NCBI RefSeq assembly: GCF_900109655.1 | Contig: NZ_FOAT01000001.1 | Span: 359,502 to 423,501 of the forward strand | Reading direction: 5' to 3' | DNA length: 64,000 bases | From: Hominimerdicola alba | Lineage (GTDB): Bacteria; Bacillota; Clostridia; Oscillospirales; Ruminococcaceae | Made by a program: the position numbers and the translations under genes | In this document: positions 1 to 8,895 of the stretch, piece after piece | How positions within the stretch are numbered: position 1 is the first letter of the stretch | Layout: each line of letters starts with the position of its first letter | Notes under the pieces: model-generated | Told to the model about the DNA's origin: nothing | The model's database searches: none | Seen by the model: only the letters and a program-made list of their open reading frames with translations

Positions 1-84
1 GCCGTTGATGACGCGGTCTACCTTTGCCCACTCGGGGAACTTTCTCTCAATGGTGCTTGTGTTGATCTGTGTTGTCGTCCTCAT
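1..84 (-). CDS. N-terminus of an unidentified gene, cut by the window edge
   Basis: The first 28 codons of a minus-strand gene are visible, starting with ATG at 84-82 and running open off the left edge. The start is supported by an AAAGGA ribosome binding site about 6 bases upstream. The peptide begins MRTTTQINTSTIERKF and continues PEWAKVDRVING. There is no signal peptide in these residues, and too little sequence to assign a family. It is divergent from the GH74 gene, so the roughly 500 bases between them hold both control regions. Confidence 0.5.
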   Translation of the reverse strand, partial: MRTTTQINTSTIERKFPEWAKVDRVING

Positions 85-153
85 AGTTTTGTCCTTTCTT
101 TTTTGGGAGCGGTATATATATGTATGCTCCTGTGGTTGGGATCTTTTGGTTTG

Positions 154-193
154 TTCAACGACATCATAAATGCACTTCTATGAAGTCGTTGAA
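154..193. promoter_or_regulatory. Inverted repeat in the divergent control region
   Basis: Arms TTCAACGACATCAT (154-167) and ATGAAGTCGTTGAA (180-193) pair over 13 of 14 positions around a 12-base loop. No T-run follows on either strand, so it is not a classical terminator. It lies 70-110 bases upstream of the minus-strand start at 84, so it may be an operator or a leader hairpin of that gene. The role is inferred from position only. Confidence 0.4.
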
Positions 194-249
194 TAAATCT
201 CCCCTGTCGGTGTCTCTCCTCCCGACGGTTATCAGTATATCACCGATTT

Positions 250-308
250 CTTAAATAGTCCTTAACTCCTTAAACGATTTCCTTACTTTTTCCTTAAATC
301 ATTCTTAA
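250..308. repeat. Helically phased CTTA(A) array upstream of the GH74 gene
   Basis: The sequence CTTA, mostly CTTAA, recurs at 250, 261, 269, 282, 293 and 304. Five of the six fall on an 11-bp grid (250, 261, 282, 293, 304), which places them on one face of the helix. Such phasing is typical of binding arrays for dimeric or oligomeric regulators, but no known consensus is recognised. The remaining AT-rich stretch to 592 holds the GH74 start region; no single promoter there stands out. Confidence 0.35.
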
Positions 309-592
309 TCGTTTTTAAGACATTTGGTAACAAAGTGAAAACCGCCTATCATCGCCCCTTAATCGTTTACAATGCACCCTCTCCCAAGGCTCACAAGCGC
401 ACGTTTTTTAGTTTATATGAACATTTGAAACTGTTTCTGGTTTGTTTCAATTTTTCATATCCGAGGTAAGAATTCTATTATTTTATATAAAAATGTTCAA
501 AATTTAACCGTATTCTTGAAATATTACTATGTTAAAATAACAACATAATAGGTGAAAAACTACAACCCAAATTTGATCAGGGAGGTTAAACT

Positions 593-3541
593 ATGAATTT
601 ATTCAAGAAGACTTTCGCGGGACTTCTCGCAATGAGCATGGCAGCTTCTGCTGTACCATTTGCAGGTATGAGCATCGCAGCTGTTCAGGCTTCCGCTCAG
701 GACATATCCTCGACCATGGAATGGGGCACGCTGAGGATAGGCGGCGGCGGATTCGTATCGGGCATCGTTACCGGTAAGGAAGTTATGTACGCAAGGACCG
801 ACGTAGGCGGCGCTTACAAGTACAACTACGACACCGAGTGCTGGGAGCAGCTCTTCGGATTCATCAACGAAGCTGACCGCGGTCTGCTGAGCGTTGACGC
901 TATGGCTATCGACCCTACTGATGATGATACCGTGTACTTCCTCTGCGGATGTGCTTACTTCTCTTCCGAGAAGACCGTTATCTTCAAGACTACCGACGGC
1001 GGTAAGACCTTCACCGAGATCGACGTTACCAGCCTTATAAAGGTAATGGGCAACGGCGACGGCAGACAGTGCGGTGAGTCCATCGCAGTAGACCCCGACA
1101 ACCCCAATATCATCTATGCGGGCGGCGACGTTATGAGCGACGACAAGTCACTGTCAGCACTTATAAAGTCCACCGACGGCGGCAAGACCTGGAAGCCCGT
1201 TATCGGCTATGACGATCTGGGACTTTTCAGCAAGACCTGCAAGTGGCCTACATGGGGCAACATCAACGCACGTTCAGTAACTTCCGATGCTTACAACAAC
1301 CAGAACGGCGTTGCTAACATCGCTATCACAGGCGGAAAGGTATACGTTGGTACTTCCATTAAGGGTGTTGCTAACGTTCACGTTGCAAACGTCAAGGACG
1401 ACAAGTACAGCGTTCTTAGCAAGGATCTGCCTACTGATGTATTCCCCTCAAGGATAAACGTTGACGCTAACGGCGATCTGCTGATAACCTATATCGCAGG
1501 TCTGGCATTCAACGGCGCAAGCGGCGGCGGATACAGATATTCCCCCAAAACAGGCAAGGCTGAACCCATCTTTGATTCGGCATACGGTCTGGGCTCCATA
1601 TGGGCTGACCCCAACAACCCCGACCACCTCATCGCAGGCACCTGCGGCAAGTGGCAGTCTCAGCTCTGGCAGGCATGGACAGAGGAACACGGTCCCGCAT
1701 GGGGCGACCAGTACTTCCGTTCCTTTGACGGCGGCAAGACATGGCAGAATTTCTCCCCAGGACAGACACACGGCTGGAACCAGCCTCTGGTTTCCAACTA
1801 TCTCCAGGACGGCGGCTATTCCTGGATAGTTGACAAGGCTATCCACTGGTCAGGTACTGTTGTTACCGACCCCCGCAACTCCGACAGAATGTTCATCACA
1901 TCGGGCAACGGCGTATTCATCTGTGAAAATCTCTGGAGCACCGATCAGGATAAGCTGCCTACATTCACATTCCACCCCGACGGAATAGAGGAAGTTGTTT
2001 CTCTGGACTTTGTCAGCACAGCTGATGGTCTTGACCTTTCCGCTATCGGTGACTACGACGGTTTCGTTCACGAGAAGGAAAACAAGATAGGCTTGCAGTA
2101 TCAGCCCAACATGGGTTCAACATCTGCTATCGCAGTATGCCCCCAGAACACCGATGTATGGGCAAGAACCGCAAACGGCGACGGCAACAACACAGGCAGT
2201 GCTTATTACACCCTCGACCGCGGCAAGACATGGACAGCATTCACTCCTGCCTGCACAGGCGGCAAGCTCTCCATCACCGAGCTGAAAAAGGGTACTTACA
2301 GGATAATCAATACCAGTGCTAACGGCGCAGTAAGCTACTCCGACGACTTCGGCAAGACATGGAACAAGTCCAGCGGCATCGACGCTTCAAAGACTGTTTA
2401 CACTCTCGTTGACCCCAAGGATCCTTCGATAGTTTACGCTTCGGGCGTTAAGTACAACGAGTACTGGGCTTCTGATATGACCAAGAAAGAGCCTACTCTG
2501 GACGAGTGCCACTACAGCTTCTACATCAGCACCGACTACGGCGCAACATTCACCGCAAAGACTGTTTGCAGATACGATATGTGCGACAGCTCAGGCGACC
2601 CCGCATATCTGGGCGACGGCTCCATAATCGTTGCAGGCGGCTGGTACGGTATGTACAAGGTTTCCAACAAGGGCGCAAGCATCGAGAAGCTGGATAACGT
2701 ATTCTACGCTAAGACAGTAGGCTACGGCGCACCTGAAAAGACAGGCGGTCTGAATACCCTTTATATGTACGGCAGACCCGCAGAATCCGACCCCGAGGGC
2801 ATCTACCGCTCAACTGACGGCGGCAAGAGCTGGGATTGCATCAACACTGACCACCTCTACGGCGGTACAGGTAACGGCAACTACCTCGTAGGCGATATGG
2901 ACGAATTCGGCAAGGTTTATATGTCAACTGTCGGCTGTGGTATAGTTTACGGCAAGCTTACAAGCGGAAGCACTATTCCTACTGATGATGAAAGGATCCC
3001 CAAGATAAGCGCTGAGGCTCTGGAAAACAGCGTTAAGCTCAGCTGGAACAAGATGTCCGACGCAACTAAGTACGCTGTATACGGCTATCAGAACGGCAAG
3101 TGGGTGAAGATAGACGAGACCAGCAGCACTTCTTACACTGTAAAGAACCTGACAGCAGGCAAGAGCTACAAGTTTGCTGTTGTGACATACGCAAAGGGCA
3201 AGTGGTACACCAATTACGCTTACCCCAATGCTGTGACCGTTACACCCAAGGCTGCAAGCAAGGTTACATACCCCACCAACATCAAGGTAAATTACAGCGA
3301 GAAGTACCATCAGGTACAGTTCGTATGGGATAAGGTAGAGGGCGCTGACAAGTACGGCATCGCAGTTTACCTGGCTGGCAAGTGGAGAGTCCAGACATCT
3401 AACGTAACCACAAACAGCTTCGTAACACCTAAGAATCTTACACCCGGCATGACCTATAAGGTTGCTATCGCTGCAAGAGTAGGCGGCACATGGGATACTG
3501 CAAACGCTATCAAGAATGCGGTTACAGTGACTATAAAGTAA
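593..3541 (+). CDS. Secreted GH74 xyloglucanase with Fn3-like and CBM37-type C-terminal modules
   Basis: Secreted endo-acting glycoside hydrolase expected to cut the beta-1,4-glucan backbone of xyloglucan. Residues 1-36 form a signal peptide ending near VQASAQ. The GH74 beta-propeller region spans about 40-780, with repeated bacterial-neuraminidase-type motifs such as STDGGKTW. Asp70 in TDVGGAYK and Asp487 in GDYDGFVH match the two catalytic acids of clostridial GH74 enzymes. A fibronectin-like domain follows (about 800-890), then a terminal module (about 895-982) with SEKYHQVQFVW and AVYLAGKW, resembling R. albus CBM37. There is no dockerin. The start has an AGGGAGG site 6-7 bases upstream. 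It is monocistronic and faces the beta-helix gene across a large palindromic element. Confidence is high for GH74 and moderate for naming the last module CBM37. Confidence 0.93.
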   Translation: MNLFKKTFAGLLAMSMAASAVPFAGMSIAAVQASAQDISSTMEWGTLRIGGGGFVSGIVTGKEVMYARTDVGGAYKYNYDTECWEQLFGFINEADRGLLSVDAMAIDPTDDDTVYFLCGCAYFSSEKTVIFKTTDGGKTFTEIDVTSLIKVMGNGDGRQCGESIAVDPDNPNIIYAGGDVMSDDKSLSALIKSTDGGKTWKPVIGYDDLGLFSKTCKWPTWGNINARSVTSDAYNNQNGVANIAITGGKVYVGTSIKGVANVHVANVKDDKYSVLSKDLPTDVFPSRINVDANGDLLITYIAGLAFNGASGGGYRYSPKTGKAEPIFDSAYGLGSIWADPNNPDHLIAGTCGKWQSQLWQAWTEEHGPAWGDQYFRSFDGGKTWQNFSPGQTHGWNQPLVSNYLQDGGYSWIVDKAIHWSGTVVTDPRNSDRMFITSGNGVFICENLWSTDQDKLPTFTFHPDGIEEVVSLDFVSTADGLDLSAIGDYDGFVHEKENKIGLQYQPNMGSTSAIAVCPQNTDVWARTANGDGNNTGSAYYTLDRGKTWTAFTPACTGGKLSITELKKGTYRIINTSANGAVSYSDDFGKTWNKSSGIDASKTVYTLVDPKDPSIVYASGVKYNEYWASDMTKKEPTLDECHYSFYISTDYGATFTAKTVCRYDMCDSSGDPAYLGDGSIIVAGGWYGMYKVSNKGASIEKLDNVFYAKTVGYGAPEKTGGLNTLYMYGRPAESDPEGIYRSTDGGKSWDCINTDHLYGGTGNGNYLVGDMDEFGKVYMSTVGCGIVYGKLTSGSTIPTDDERIPKISAEALENSVKLSWNKMSDATKYAVYGYQNGKWVKIDETSSTSYTVKNLTAGKSYKFAVVTYAKGKWYTNYAYPNAVTVTPKAASKVTYPTNIKVNYSEKYHQVQFVWDKVEGADKYGIAVYLAGKWRVQTSNVTTNSFVTPKNLTPGMTYKVAIAARVGGTWDTANAIKNAVTVTIK

Positions 3542-3544
3542 AAA

Positions 3545-4302
3545 GCGAACTGATATATAACTACCAAGGAAGAGAGCTTTTGGTCAAGCTTTTCGCGAAA
3601 AGCTTGCGGGGAGCCACAGTCAGCAAAGCTGACTGTTAAGGGCAGAGCCCTCAATCACCAAGGTGCAAAACCAAAATGCACAGCAAACTTTAAAAGCACA
3701 GCGAACTTCCGAAAAAGGCGCGGCAATATGAAAAATCCGAGCGTGGACAATCGAACAGTCCACGCTCTTTCTTTCTGCGTGAGATATTGCCGCGCCCGCT
3801 GTCAAACAGCGAAGCGTTTTTGACAGCTCGACCCGAGGGACGAGGGGCGAAAACTAGCAAGCTATCGACCACATCAAATTTCCGACTATACCCGAAAAGC
3901 CCGATTTTATTTTATTCGGTACTCTTATCCAAAGAACTGCGATGGACGTTTTGTCGCCCCTTACGGGTCGAGAAATCAACGAGCTGCCGCCGTTGATTTC
4001 AGGCGCGGCAATTTTTTTACGGACATAGAAAGAGCGTGGACGGTCGTATTGTCCACGCTCGTTTTTTTTGTTATTGCCGCGCCTGTTTGGTCAGGAGTTT
4101 GCTGTTCTATTTATAGCACAGTTTCCGCGTCGCTTTTGCGCCTTGACCGAGAGGCTCTGCCTCTCGAGCTCTCCGCAAGCCTGCTAGCGCGAGGCTTGAC
4201 CGCGCGCTTTGATTCGCGGCATAGTTTGTTTGGTGCGCTAGTTTGTTTCCGCACCACGCTTGACCAAAAGCTCCCCTCCTTGGCAGTTTTCATCTAGTTT
4301 GC
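3545..4302. repeat. Long nested palindromic intergenic element, copy A (composite)
   Basis: Fills the gap between two convergent genes, starting 3 bases after one stop codon and ending 3 bases before the other. The outer ends are inverted: CCAAGGAAGAGAGCTTTTGG at 3564-3583 against the complement of the AAAAGCTCCCCTCCTTGG stretch ending at 4283, with terminal CTAGTTTGC at 4294-4302. Inside are two modules, each an outer stem GGCGCGGCAAT/ATTGCCGCGCC (3717-3729 with 3784-3796; 4002-4012 with 4073-4083) enclosing GAGCGTGGAC/GTCCACGCTC (3739-3748 with 3758-3767; 4032-4041 with 4051-4060). Copy B at 18089-18490 has one module. No transposase is encoded and the small open frames inside are chance. 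It could serve as a bidirectional terminator. Confidence 0.85.
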
Positions 4303-4305
4303 TTT

Positions 4306-6783
4306 TTAATACCATGCATCAAAGCAAGGCATCACAGCTGAACCTGTCATTCTTCTGGATACGATCCTCAGTTCATCTGTGTTCTTCGCTGAGTTTATTT
4401 CAGCGATCAGAGGACTGTCACTCTCGCGGTTCGCTATAGGTGCCGTCAAATTCGGAATACTGTCAGGAGAAAAAGCAAGCACTTCATAACGCTCGATGCT
4501 GTCACCTGCAAAATTCAGATCATTCGATGCCCTTTCGGCTAGTACATAACCCTCAGAAAGACTTATGTCAAATTCAAATTCCTTGAAGCCGTAATACTGT
4601 CCGCAGCCCGTAACAGAAATAGTCGCGGTACCGACGGAGATATTGTTGTAGTATTTGATGATGTAATCAACATTGCGCACAAGCTTCGCACCGTGGAGAG
4701 TCACGTTTATATCGGGCTCGATGTGCCTGCCTGTGAACCTGTAAACAGGTCTGATATCACAGGTACACCCGCTGAGAGAAGCTTTAGTCCTTATATTCAG
4801 CACCTTTGAACTGCTCTCGGTAACAGTATCACCCGTATCCAGCAGAGAATCGACCCTGTACTCAAAAACAGTGTTCTGTGGTAGAGATTCGTCTGAGAAA
4901 GAGGGTGTTGATACCTGTGCTACCTCGGTGAAATCTTCCTCGCTGCCTGCAAGTCGGCGCTTTATTGAGAATCCGTCGGAGCCACCCTTGCTCTTCCATG
5001 AGAGCTGGACATGGTCGCCGTAAATGCCGTCTGCCGCAAAAGCGGTCACAGGCATAGCGTAGACCTCTCCTTTATAATTTGCACATTTATTTTCTACAAA
5101 ATTATTAGCATTTACATAAGCGCTGGAATCATCGGCAGCAAAAATGCCCGAATCAGTACAGCCAGTGATGGTGTTATCAGTGATGTTTATCCCCGAAGCG
5201 CCCTCAACCGCAACACCGCTGAAACTTGTCTTGACGGTGTTCTTGCTGACCTCTGCCTTGGATTTGCCTGCTATATATATACCGCTCTGGGAAGAATTTT
5301 CAACGGTATTTCCCGAAATGGTGACCTCAGCGCTCTTGTCCGCCGAGATACCGCTGCCTGCGCTGTAAAGGCAGGAATTCTTCTTGATGACCCCGCCTTT
5401 GCCGCCTAAAATGGAGATAGCATCGGAAGAACTTCCGATTATGCTGTTTCCGCTTACGGTAACATCGTTTGAGAATTTAAGGCTCACCAGACTGCTGCCG
5501 CTCTTGTCGCCGTCAGAAGGTGTGCCGATAACATTTGAATCAATGTAAACGCCGGTCGCGTCGTTCAGCTGTACAGCCGAACCGGCAGTAGTGATATTGT
5601 TTGAGCTTATATGCACACCGCTGACCTTATAGTCGTGGTCGGGCAGACTGCCGTTCTGCACAAGCTTGCCATACAGGCTTATTCCGTAAGGATTGTCACA
5701 GTAACCTGTTATATTTGCGTTGATAGTGTTGTTGCTGATAACCACATCGGAAAAATCGTTGATCCTGTCATATACGCCGTCATAGCCTGCCACAGGTGTA
5801 TAATATCCCGAATATTCCATGGAAGTCATATTTTTGAAGTCGATGCCGCAGCCAACACCTGTCATACTGTTGTTCTCGATCGAACAGCAGCGGTAATTCT
5901 GCATAACTATCGCAGTTTCGTAGATGTTGCTGAATGTATTGTCAGCAATATAGAAATTGGTGTAATACTTGCCCACCGTAGCGGAATGTGAACCCACGCC
6001 GCGCATGATGTCATAGAAGCTGTTGTTCCTGATAATGACGTTATCGCAGGAAGTATCATCGAAAGGTGCATAGCCGTCAAAAAGGTTTGCATTATTGAGG
6101 ATATCGAACTGTATAGCCTCTTTGAATTTCTGACCGTAGTACTCATGGAAACTGCAGCCTTCTATGGTGACATTCTTGATGCCGCCAAGTTCCAGCATAT
6201 GGCAGTTGTAGTTATCCTTGAATTCAACGTTCTTTACCCAAAGATCATGGAGATGACCCATACGTATGGCAGAAAAAGCCTTTACACTGCCGCCCCCTGT
6301 ATTTCCGTCAAGGCAGCCGCCTTCGATAACGATATTCCTTGCGCCGTCAAAGCCGCCGTGTCCGTCGGTATTGTTCATAAGAAGCACACCGCCAATGAAA
6401 TCCTTGCGCAGGGTGGCATTATCCAGATAAAGCCATGTATTTGAGCTTACATACAGTCCTTTGCGCACACTGTACGTACCCTCGGGTACTATGACCTTTA
6501 CCTGCACCGAATCGCTGCCCTTTGTTTTTGCATAGTCAAGTGCTTTCTGTATAGCGGCAGACGAATCCTTTTTGCCTGTAGGATCAGCACCAAGGTCGGT
6601 AACGCTGACCGCTATGGCGGAATCATATCCGCTTATATTTGCGCCTGTTGCATGACTGCCGCTTATTACGCTGTAATCATAGGCGCTTGCGGTGAGCATA
6701 AAGCGTCCTGACATAAGCAGAGCCGCCGCTGATAAAGCAGCAGTCCACACAGACAAGACGCGCACCAAACTCTTCAAGTTCAC
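4306..6783 (-). CDS. Secreted right-handed parallel beta-helix protein
   Basis: 825 residues with an N-terminal signal peptide (about 1-35, ending LTASAYD). Residues 55-120 resemble the N-terminal cap of pectate-lyase-3/GH28-type beta-helix proteins (DLGADPTGKKDSSAAIQKAL). From about 145 to 590 there is a run of short beta-helix coils with the repeated pattern V.ISGN.I. and IENNSMTGVG. A fibronectin-like domain (about 595-680) and an MBG-type sandwich (FTGRHIEPDINVTL, about 690-765) follow. The family includes polysaccharide lyases, epimerases and hydrolases; I see no residue set that fixes the substrate. Convergent with the GH74 enzyme, so a joint role in plant-wall breakdown is plausible but inferred. 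No dockerin or CBM37-type module is seen. Confidence 0.85.
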   Translation of the reverse strand: MNLKSLVRVLSVWTAALSAAALLMSGRFMLTASAYDYSVISGSHATGANISGYDSAIAVSVTDLGADPTGKKDSSAAIQKALDYAKTKGSDSVQVKVIVPEGTYSVRKGLYVSSNTWLYLDNATLRKDFIGGVLLMNNTDGHGGFDGARNIVIEGGCLDGNTGGGSVKAFSAIRMGHLHDLWVKNVEFKDNYNCHMLELGGIKNVTIEGCSFHEYYGQKFKEAIQFDILNNANLFDGYAPFDDTSCDNVIIRNNSFYDIMRGVGSHSATVGKYYTNFYIADNTFSNIYETAIVMQNYRCCSIENNSMTGVGCGIDFKNMTSMEYSGYYTPVAGYDGVYDRINDFSDVVISNNTINANITGYCDNPYGISLYGKLVQNGSLPDHDYKVSGVHISSNNITTAGSAVQLNDATGVYIDSNVIGTPSDGDKSGSSLVSLKFSNDVTVSGNSIIGSSSDAISILGGKGGVIKKNSCLYSAGSGISADKSAEVTISGNTVENSSQSGIYIAGKSKAEVSKNTVKTSFSGVAVEGASGINITDNTITGCTDSGIFAADDSSAYVNANNFVENKCANYKGEVYAMPVTAFAADGIYGDHVQLSWKSKGGSDGFSIKRRLAGSEEDFTEVAQVSTPSFSDESLPQNTVFEYRVDSLLDTGDTVTESSSKVLNIRTKASLSGCTCDIRPVYRFTGRHIEPDINVTLHGAKLVRNVDYIIKYYNNISVGTATISVTGCGQYYGFKEFEFDISLSEGYVLAERASNDLNFAGDSIERYEVLAFSPDSIPNLTAPIANRESDSPLIAEINSAKNTDELRIVSRRMTGSAVMPCFDAWY

Positions 6784-6900
6784 TTAGCCTCTATCCTTTC
6801 GCTTATCTTCTCCGGTTATTATAATCCTATTATAAACTCTGCCCGACGAGAATTATATATATTTATGTCGGCGGACATCTGAAAATATTTACACAGATAA

Positions 6901-6929
6901 ATTATAACACCAAAGCTATTTTTTGTCAA
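6901..6929 (-). promoter_or_regulatory. Sigma-A promoter of the beta-helix gene
   Basis: On the minus strand TTGACA (6929-6924), a 17-bp spacer and TATAAT (6906-6901) form a consensus promoter. The predicted start near 6894 leaves a leader of about 110 bases before the ATG at 6783. Confidence 0.85.
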
Positions 6930-7064
6930 GACATTGAATTTAAGGGTTTTCAAGACATAGGGTGAAAATTCTGTGAGGGTTTTTAAGTTCATGATTAATT
7001 AATATCAAGTCAATAAATCTCGTTTATAATAATTGTATATTTTTAATTGAAAGGTCAGTGAAAA

Positions 7065-8024
7065 ATGGCAAAAAAGAATATCAATATAGATGAAATGAAC
7101 GTTGACGAAGAGGATTTCGAATACGAGAAAAAGCTCGCCGAGGAAGAAAGACTGAAAAAACAGCAGGCTGAGGAAAAAGCTGCTGCAGAAGAAGCTGCAC
7201 GCGAAAAGCGCAAGCGTGAAGCTGAAAAGGAGCGCACTCGCCAGATAGAAGAGGAACGCCGCGAGCTTTTGAAAATGAAATCGGGTTTGACCTCCGAAGA
7301 GGATTCTGAGTTTACAAAGAAAGATGAAGCTTATGAAAAACCCCACGGCAAAGCGGCGGTAGCGAATTTCTGGTATCACTACAAATTTATCGTGATCTTC
7401 TCATTTATCACACTGGTGGTATTGGGCTATCTGATCTACTCCGAATCTACAAGAAAACGCGACGACATCAGTGTTATGGTCATCACCGACAACGACCTCA
7501 CCCTGCGCACAGAAGAGATAGAGGAGTTTTTTGAAAAGTACACCGATGATATTGACGGCAACGGCTATGTACATGTTGGTGTGATAGTCATAAATATCAG
7601 CAGGCAGATGGATACTGTTACCAAAAGCACCTATTCGCAGAAATTCCTTGCAGAGATACAAACAGGTGAAGGCATGATAGTCATTACCGATTCCCACACC
7701 TCAGACGAATTCATGTCAGTAATGAAGACCGACCTCGACAAGGATTTCCCCGATAACAAGTACATAGACGAAGATGGTTTCAGCTTCAACTCAAAGGTAA
7801 TGGCTGAGGAATTCAATTACGAACTTATGCCAAATGACGTTCATATGTCCATACGTATACCACAGGATACCATGGGTCTCAGCAAAGACGAGGCGCAGAA
7901 ATACTACGATGAAAGCTTTGAGATATACCAGCGCATAGTTGAGGATATCACCGCCCGCTGTGAAGAGACCAATGACCCCGGACTTACCACCGAGCCCGTA
8001 AAGTACGAAGACGAAGAAGAGTAA
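7065..8024 (+). CDS. Single-pass membrane protein with charged coiled-coil N-terminus, unknown function
   Basis: 319 residues, family not recognised. Residues 1-95 are very rich in Glu, Lys and Ala with heptad-like runs (EEKAAAEEAAREKRK), suggesting a cytoplasmic coiled coil. One membrane segment lies at about 106-128 (KFIVIFSFITLVVLGYLIYS). The C-terminal 190 residues are predicted extracellular and acidic, ending DEEE. A TATAAT-like box at 7025-7030 lies upstream, but its -35 is weak. The downstream lipoprotein gene follows a small repeat, so co-transcription is uncertain. A structural or scaffolding role at the envelope is only a guess. Confidence 0.75.
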   Translation: MAKKNINIDEMNVDEEDFEYEKKLAEEERLKKQQAEEKAAAEEAAREKRKREAEKERTRQIEEERRELLKMKSGLTSEEDSEFTKKDEAYEKPHGKAAVANFWYHYKFIVIFSFITLVVLGYLIYSESTRKRDDISVMVITDNDLTLRTEEIEEFFEKYTDDIDGNGYVHVGVIVINISRQMDTVTKSTYSQKFLAEIQTGEGMIVITDSHTSDEFMSVMKTDLDKDFPDNKYIDEDGFSFNSKVMAEEFNYELMPNDVHMSIRIPQDTMGLSKDEAQKYYDESFEIYQRIVEDITARCEETNDPGLTTEPVKYEDEEE

Positions 8025-8033
8025 TGCAGGCTC

Positions 8034-8132
8034 AATGAATAATGAATAACGAATAGTGAATAATGAATAATTAAGGTATCGCCTTTGGCGATTTGATTTC
8101 GCTTCGCGGATTCCTTTTGTTCATTATTCATT
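8034..8132. repeat. 99-bp element with 13-bp terminal inverted repeats
   Basis: AATGAATAATGAA (8034-8046) is perfectly inverted at 8120-8132. The left side continues as a degenerate tandem of GAATAATGAA units. The middle holds GGTATCGCCTTTGGCGATTTGATTTC-type hairpin sequence. The copy sits between two genes, 9 bases after one stop codon and just before the next gene's ribosome binding site. The structure resembles a non-autonomous miniature element or an RNA hairpin repeat. No target-site duplication is obvious. Confidence 0.6.
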
Positions 8133-8149
8133 TTTTTAAGGAGATTAAA

Positions 8150-8797
8150 ATGAATAAGAGAATTTTATTTTTGGTATTGATCGGTTGTATGTTTACATCA
8201 TGCGGAAGTGTTGTTTCTCGTAATGATGCCGATTCGGAAAAAGCTGAAAATTCATCTATTGCCGAAACAGAGACTTCGTCTGCAAGCATTGCGCAAGCAA
8301 ATTCCGAATCATCAGATATTCCAGACACGGAAAGCTCATCTGCCGAACACACTGTGGAAGTAATAACCGAGATGAACGAAGAAGCCGCGGAAGAAAAAGC
8401 TCTGCTTACAAGTGCAGATGACCTGCAGCTTACCGATGTTGACGGCTGGGAGACCAATTATACCTTTGTTTATGACGGCGAGGTATATAACGCAATATAC
8501 TCCACCGACAACTGGAAGATCGTAGATTCCTACAAGATAACCTGCGAAGCGGATATGATAATTATATGCGGGGCGCTGGCTGATATACACCCTATCCACG
8601 GCAGTGACGGCGAAAGCTACCGCGAGCCTGAGGACATGGCTTACGAGTGGATACAGCACAATATCGCTTACAGTATCCTGCCCGATGACAACAGCTGGAA
8701 AGCCAACGCCAAGGACGTTGATATCAATCCCGCCGACCAGAACAAGAGCCTTTATGAGATGTACAAAAGCAAAACAGGCGGAGATCTGCTTGAATAA
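8150..8797 (+). CDS. Predicted lipoprotein, unknown function
   Basis: 215 residues starting at the ATG at 8150, which has AAGGAG 6-7 bases upstream; an earlier in-frame ATG at 8093 lacks a site and lies within the repeat. The N-terminus MNKRILFLVLIGCMFTSCGS carries a type-II signal with Cys18 as the probable lipid-attachment residue. A low-complexity Ser/Glu/Ala linker (about 25-80) follows. The remaining 130 residues form a compact acidic domain containing TNYTFVYDGEVYNAIYST and a repeated-looking DNSWKANAKDV segment; I do not recognise it. Probably tethered to the outer face of the membrane. Confidence 0.75.
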   Translation: MNKRILFLVLIGCMFTSCGSVVSRNDADSEKAENSSIAETETSSASIAQANSESSDIPDTESSSAEHTVEVITEMNEEAAEEKALLTSADDLQLTDVDGWETNYTFVYDGEVYNAIYSTDNWKIVDSYKITCEADMIIICGALADIHPIHGSDGESYREPEDMAYEWIQHNIAYSILPDDNSWKANAKDVDINPADQNKSLYEMYKSKTGGDLLE

Positions 8798-8825
8798 TAT
8801 AATCATAAAACGTAATATATTTATA

Positions 8826-8854
8826 TTGACACTTCGATGCAAAAGTGGTATATT
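8826..8854 (+). promoter_or_regulatory. Promoter of the NrtR-NADAR-NadE operon
   Basis: TTGACA (8826-8831), a 17-bp spacer and TATATT (8849-8854) precede the GTG start at 8896 by about 40 bases. This is the natural place for repression by the Nudix regulator it drives, although no clear palindrome was found in it. Confidence 0.8.
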
Positions 8855-8895
8855 GTAATAAACCAATAGTTAGTATCTTTTTGTTACAATGAGAG

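Noticed and set aside
593..3541. Dockerin at the C-terminus of the GH74 enzyme
   Set aside because: No duplicated calcium-binding loop is present; the C-terminus is a beta-rich CBM37-type module.
3787..4297. Short open frames inside the palindromic element (for example 3787-3996 and 4049-4297)
   Set aside because: They run through inverted repeats, translate to low-complexity sequence on both strands and lack ribosome sites.
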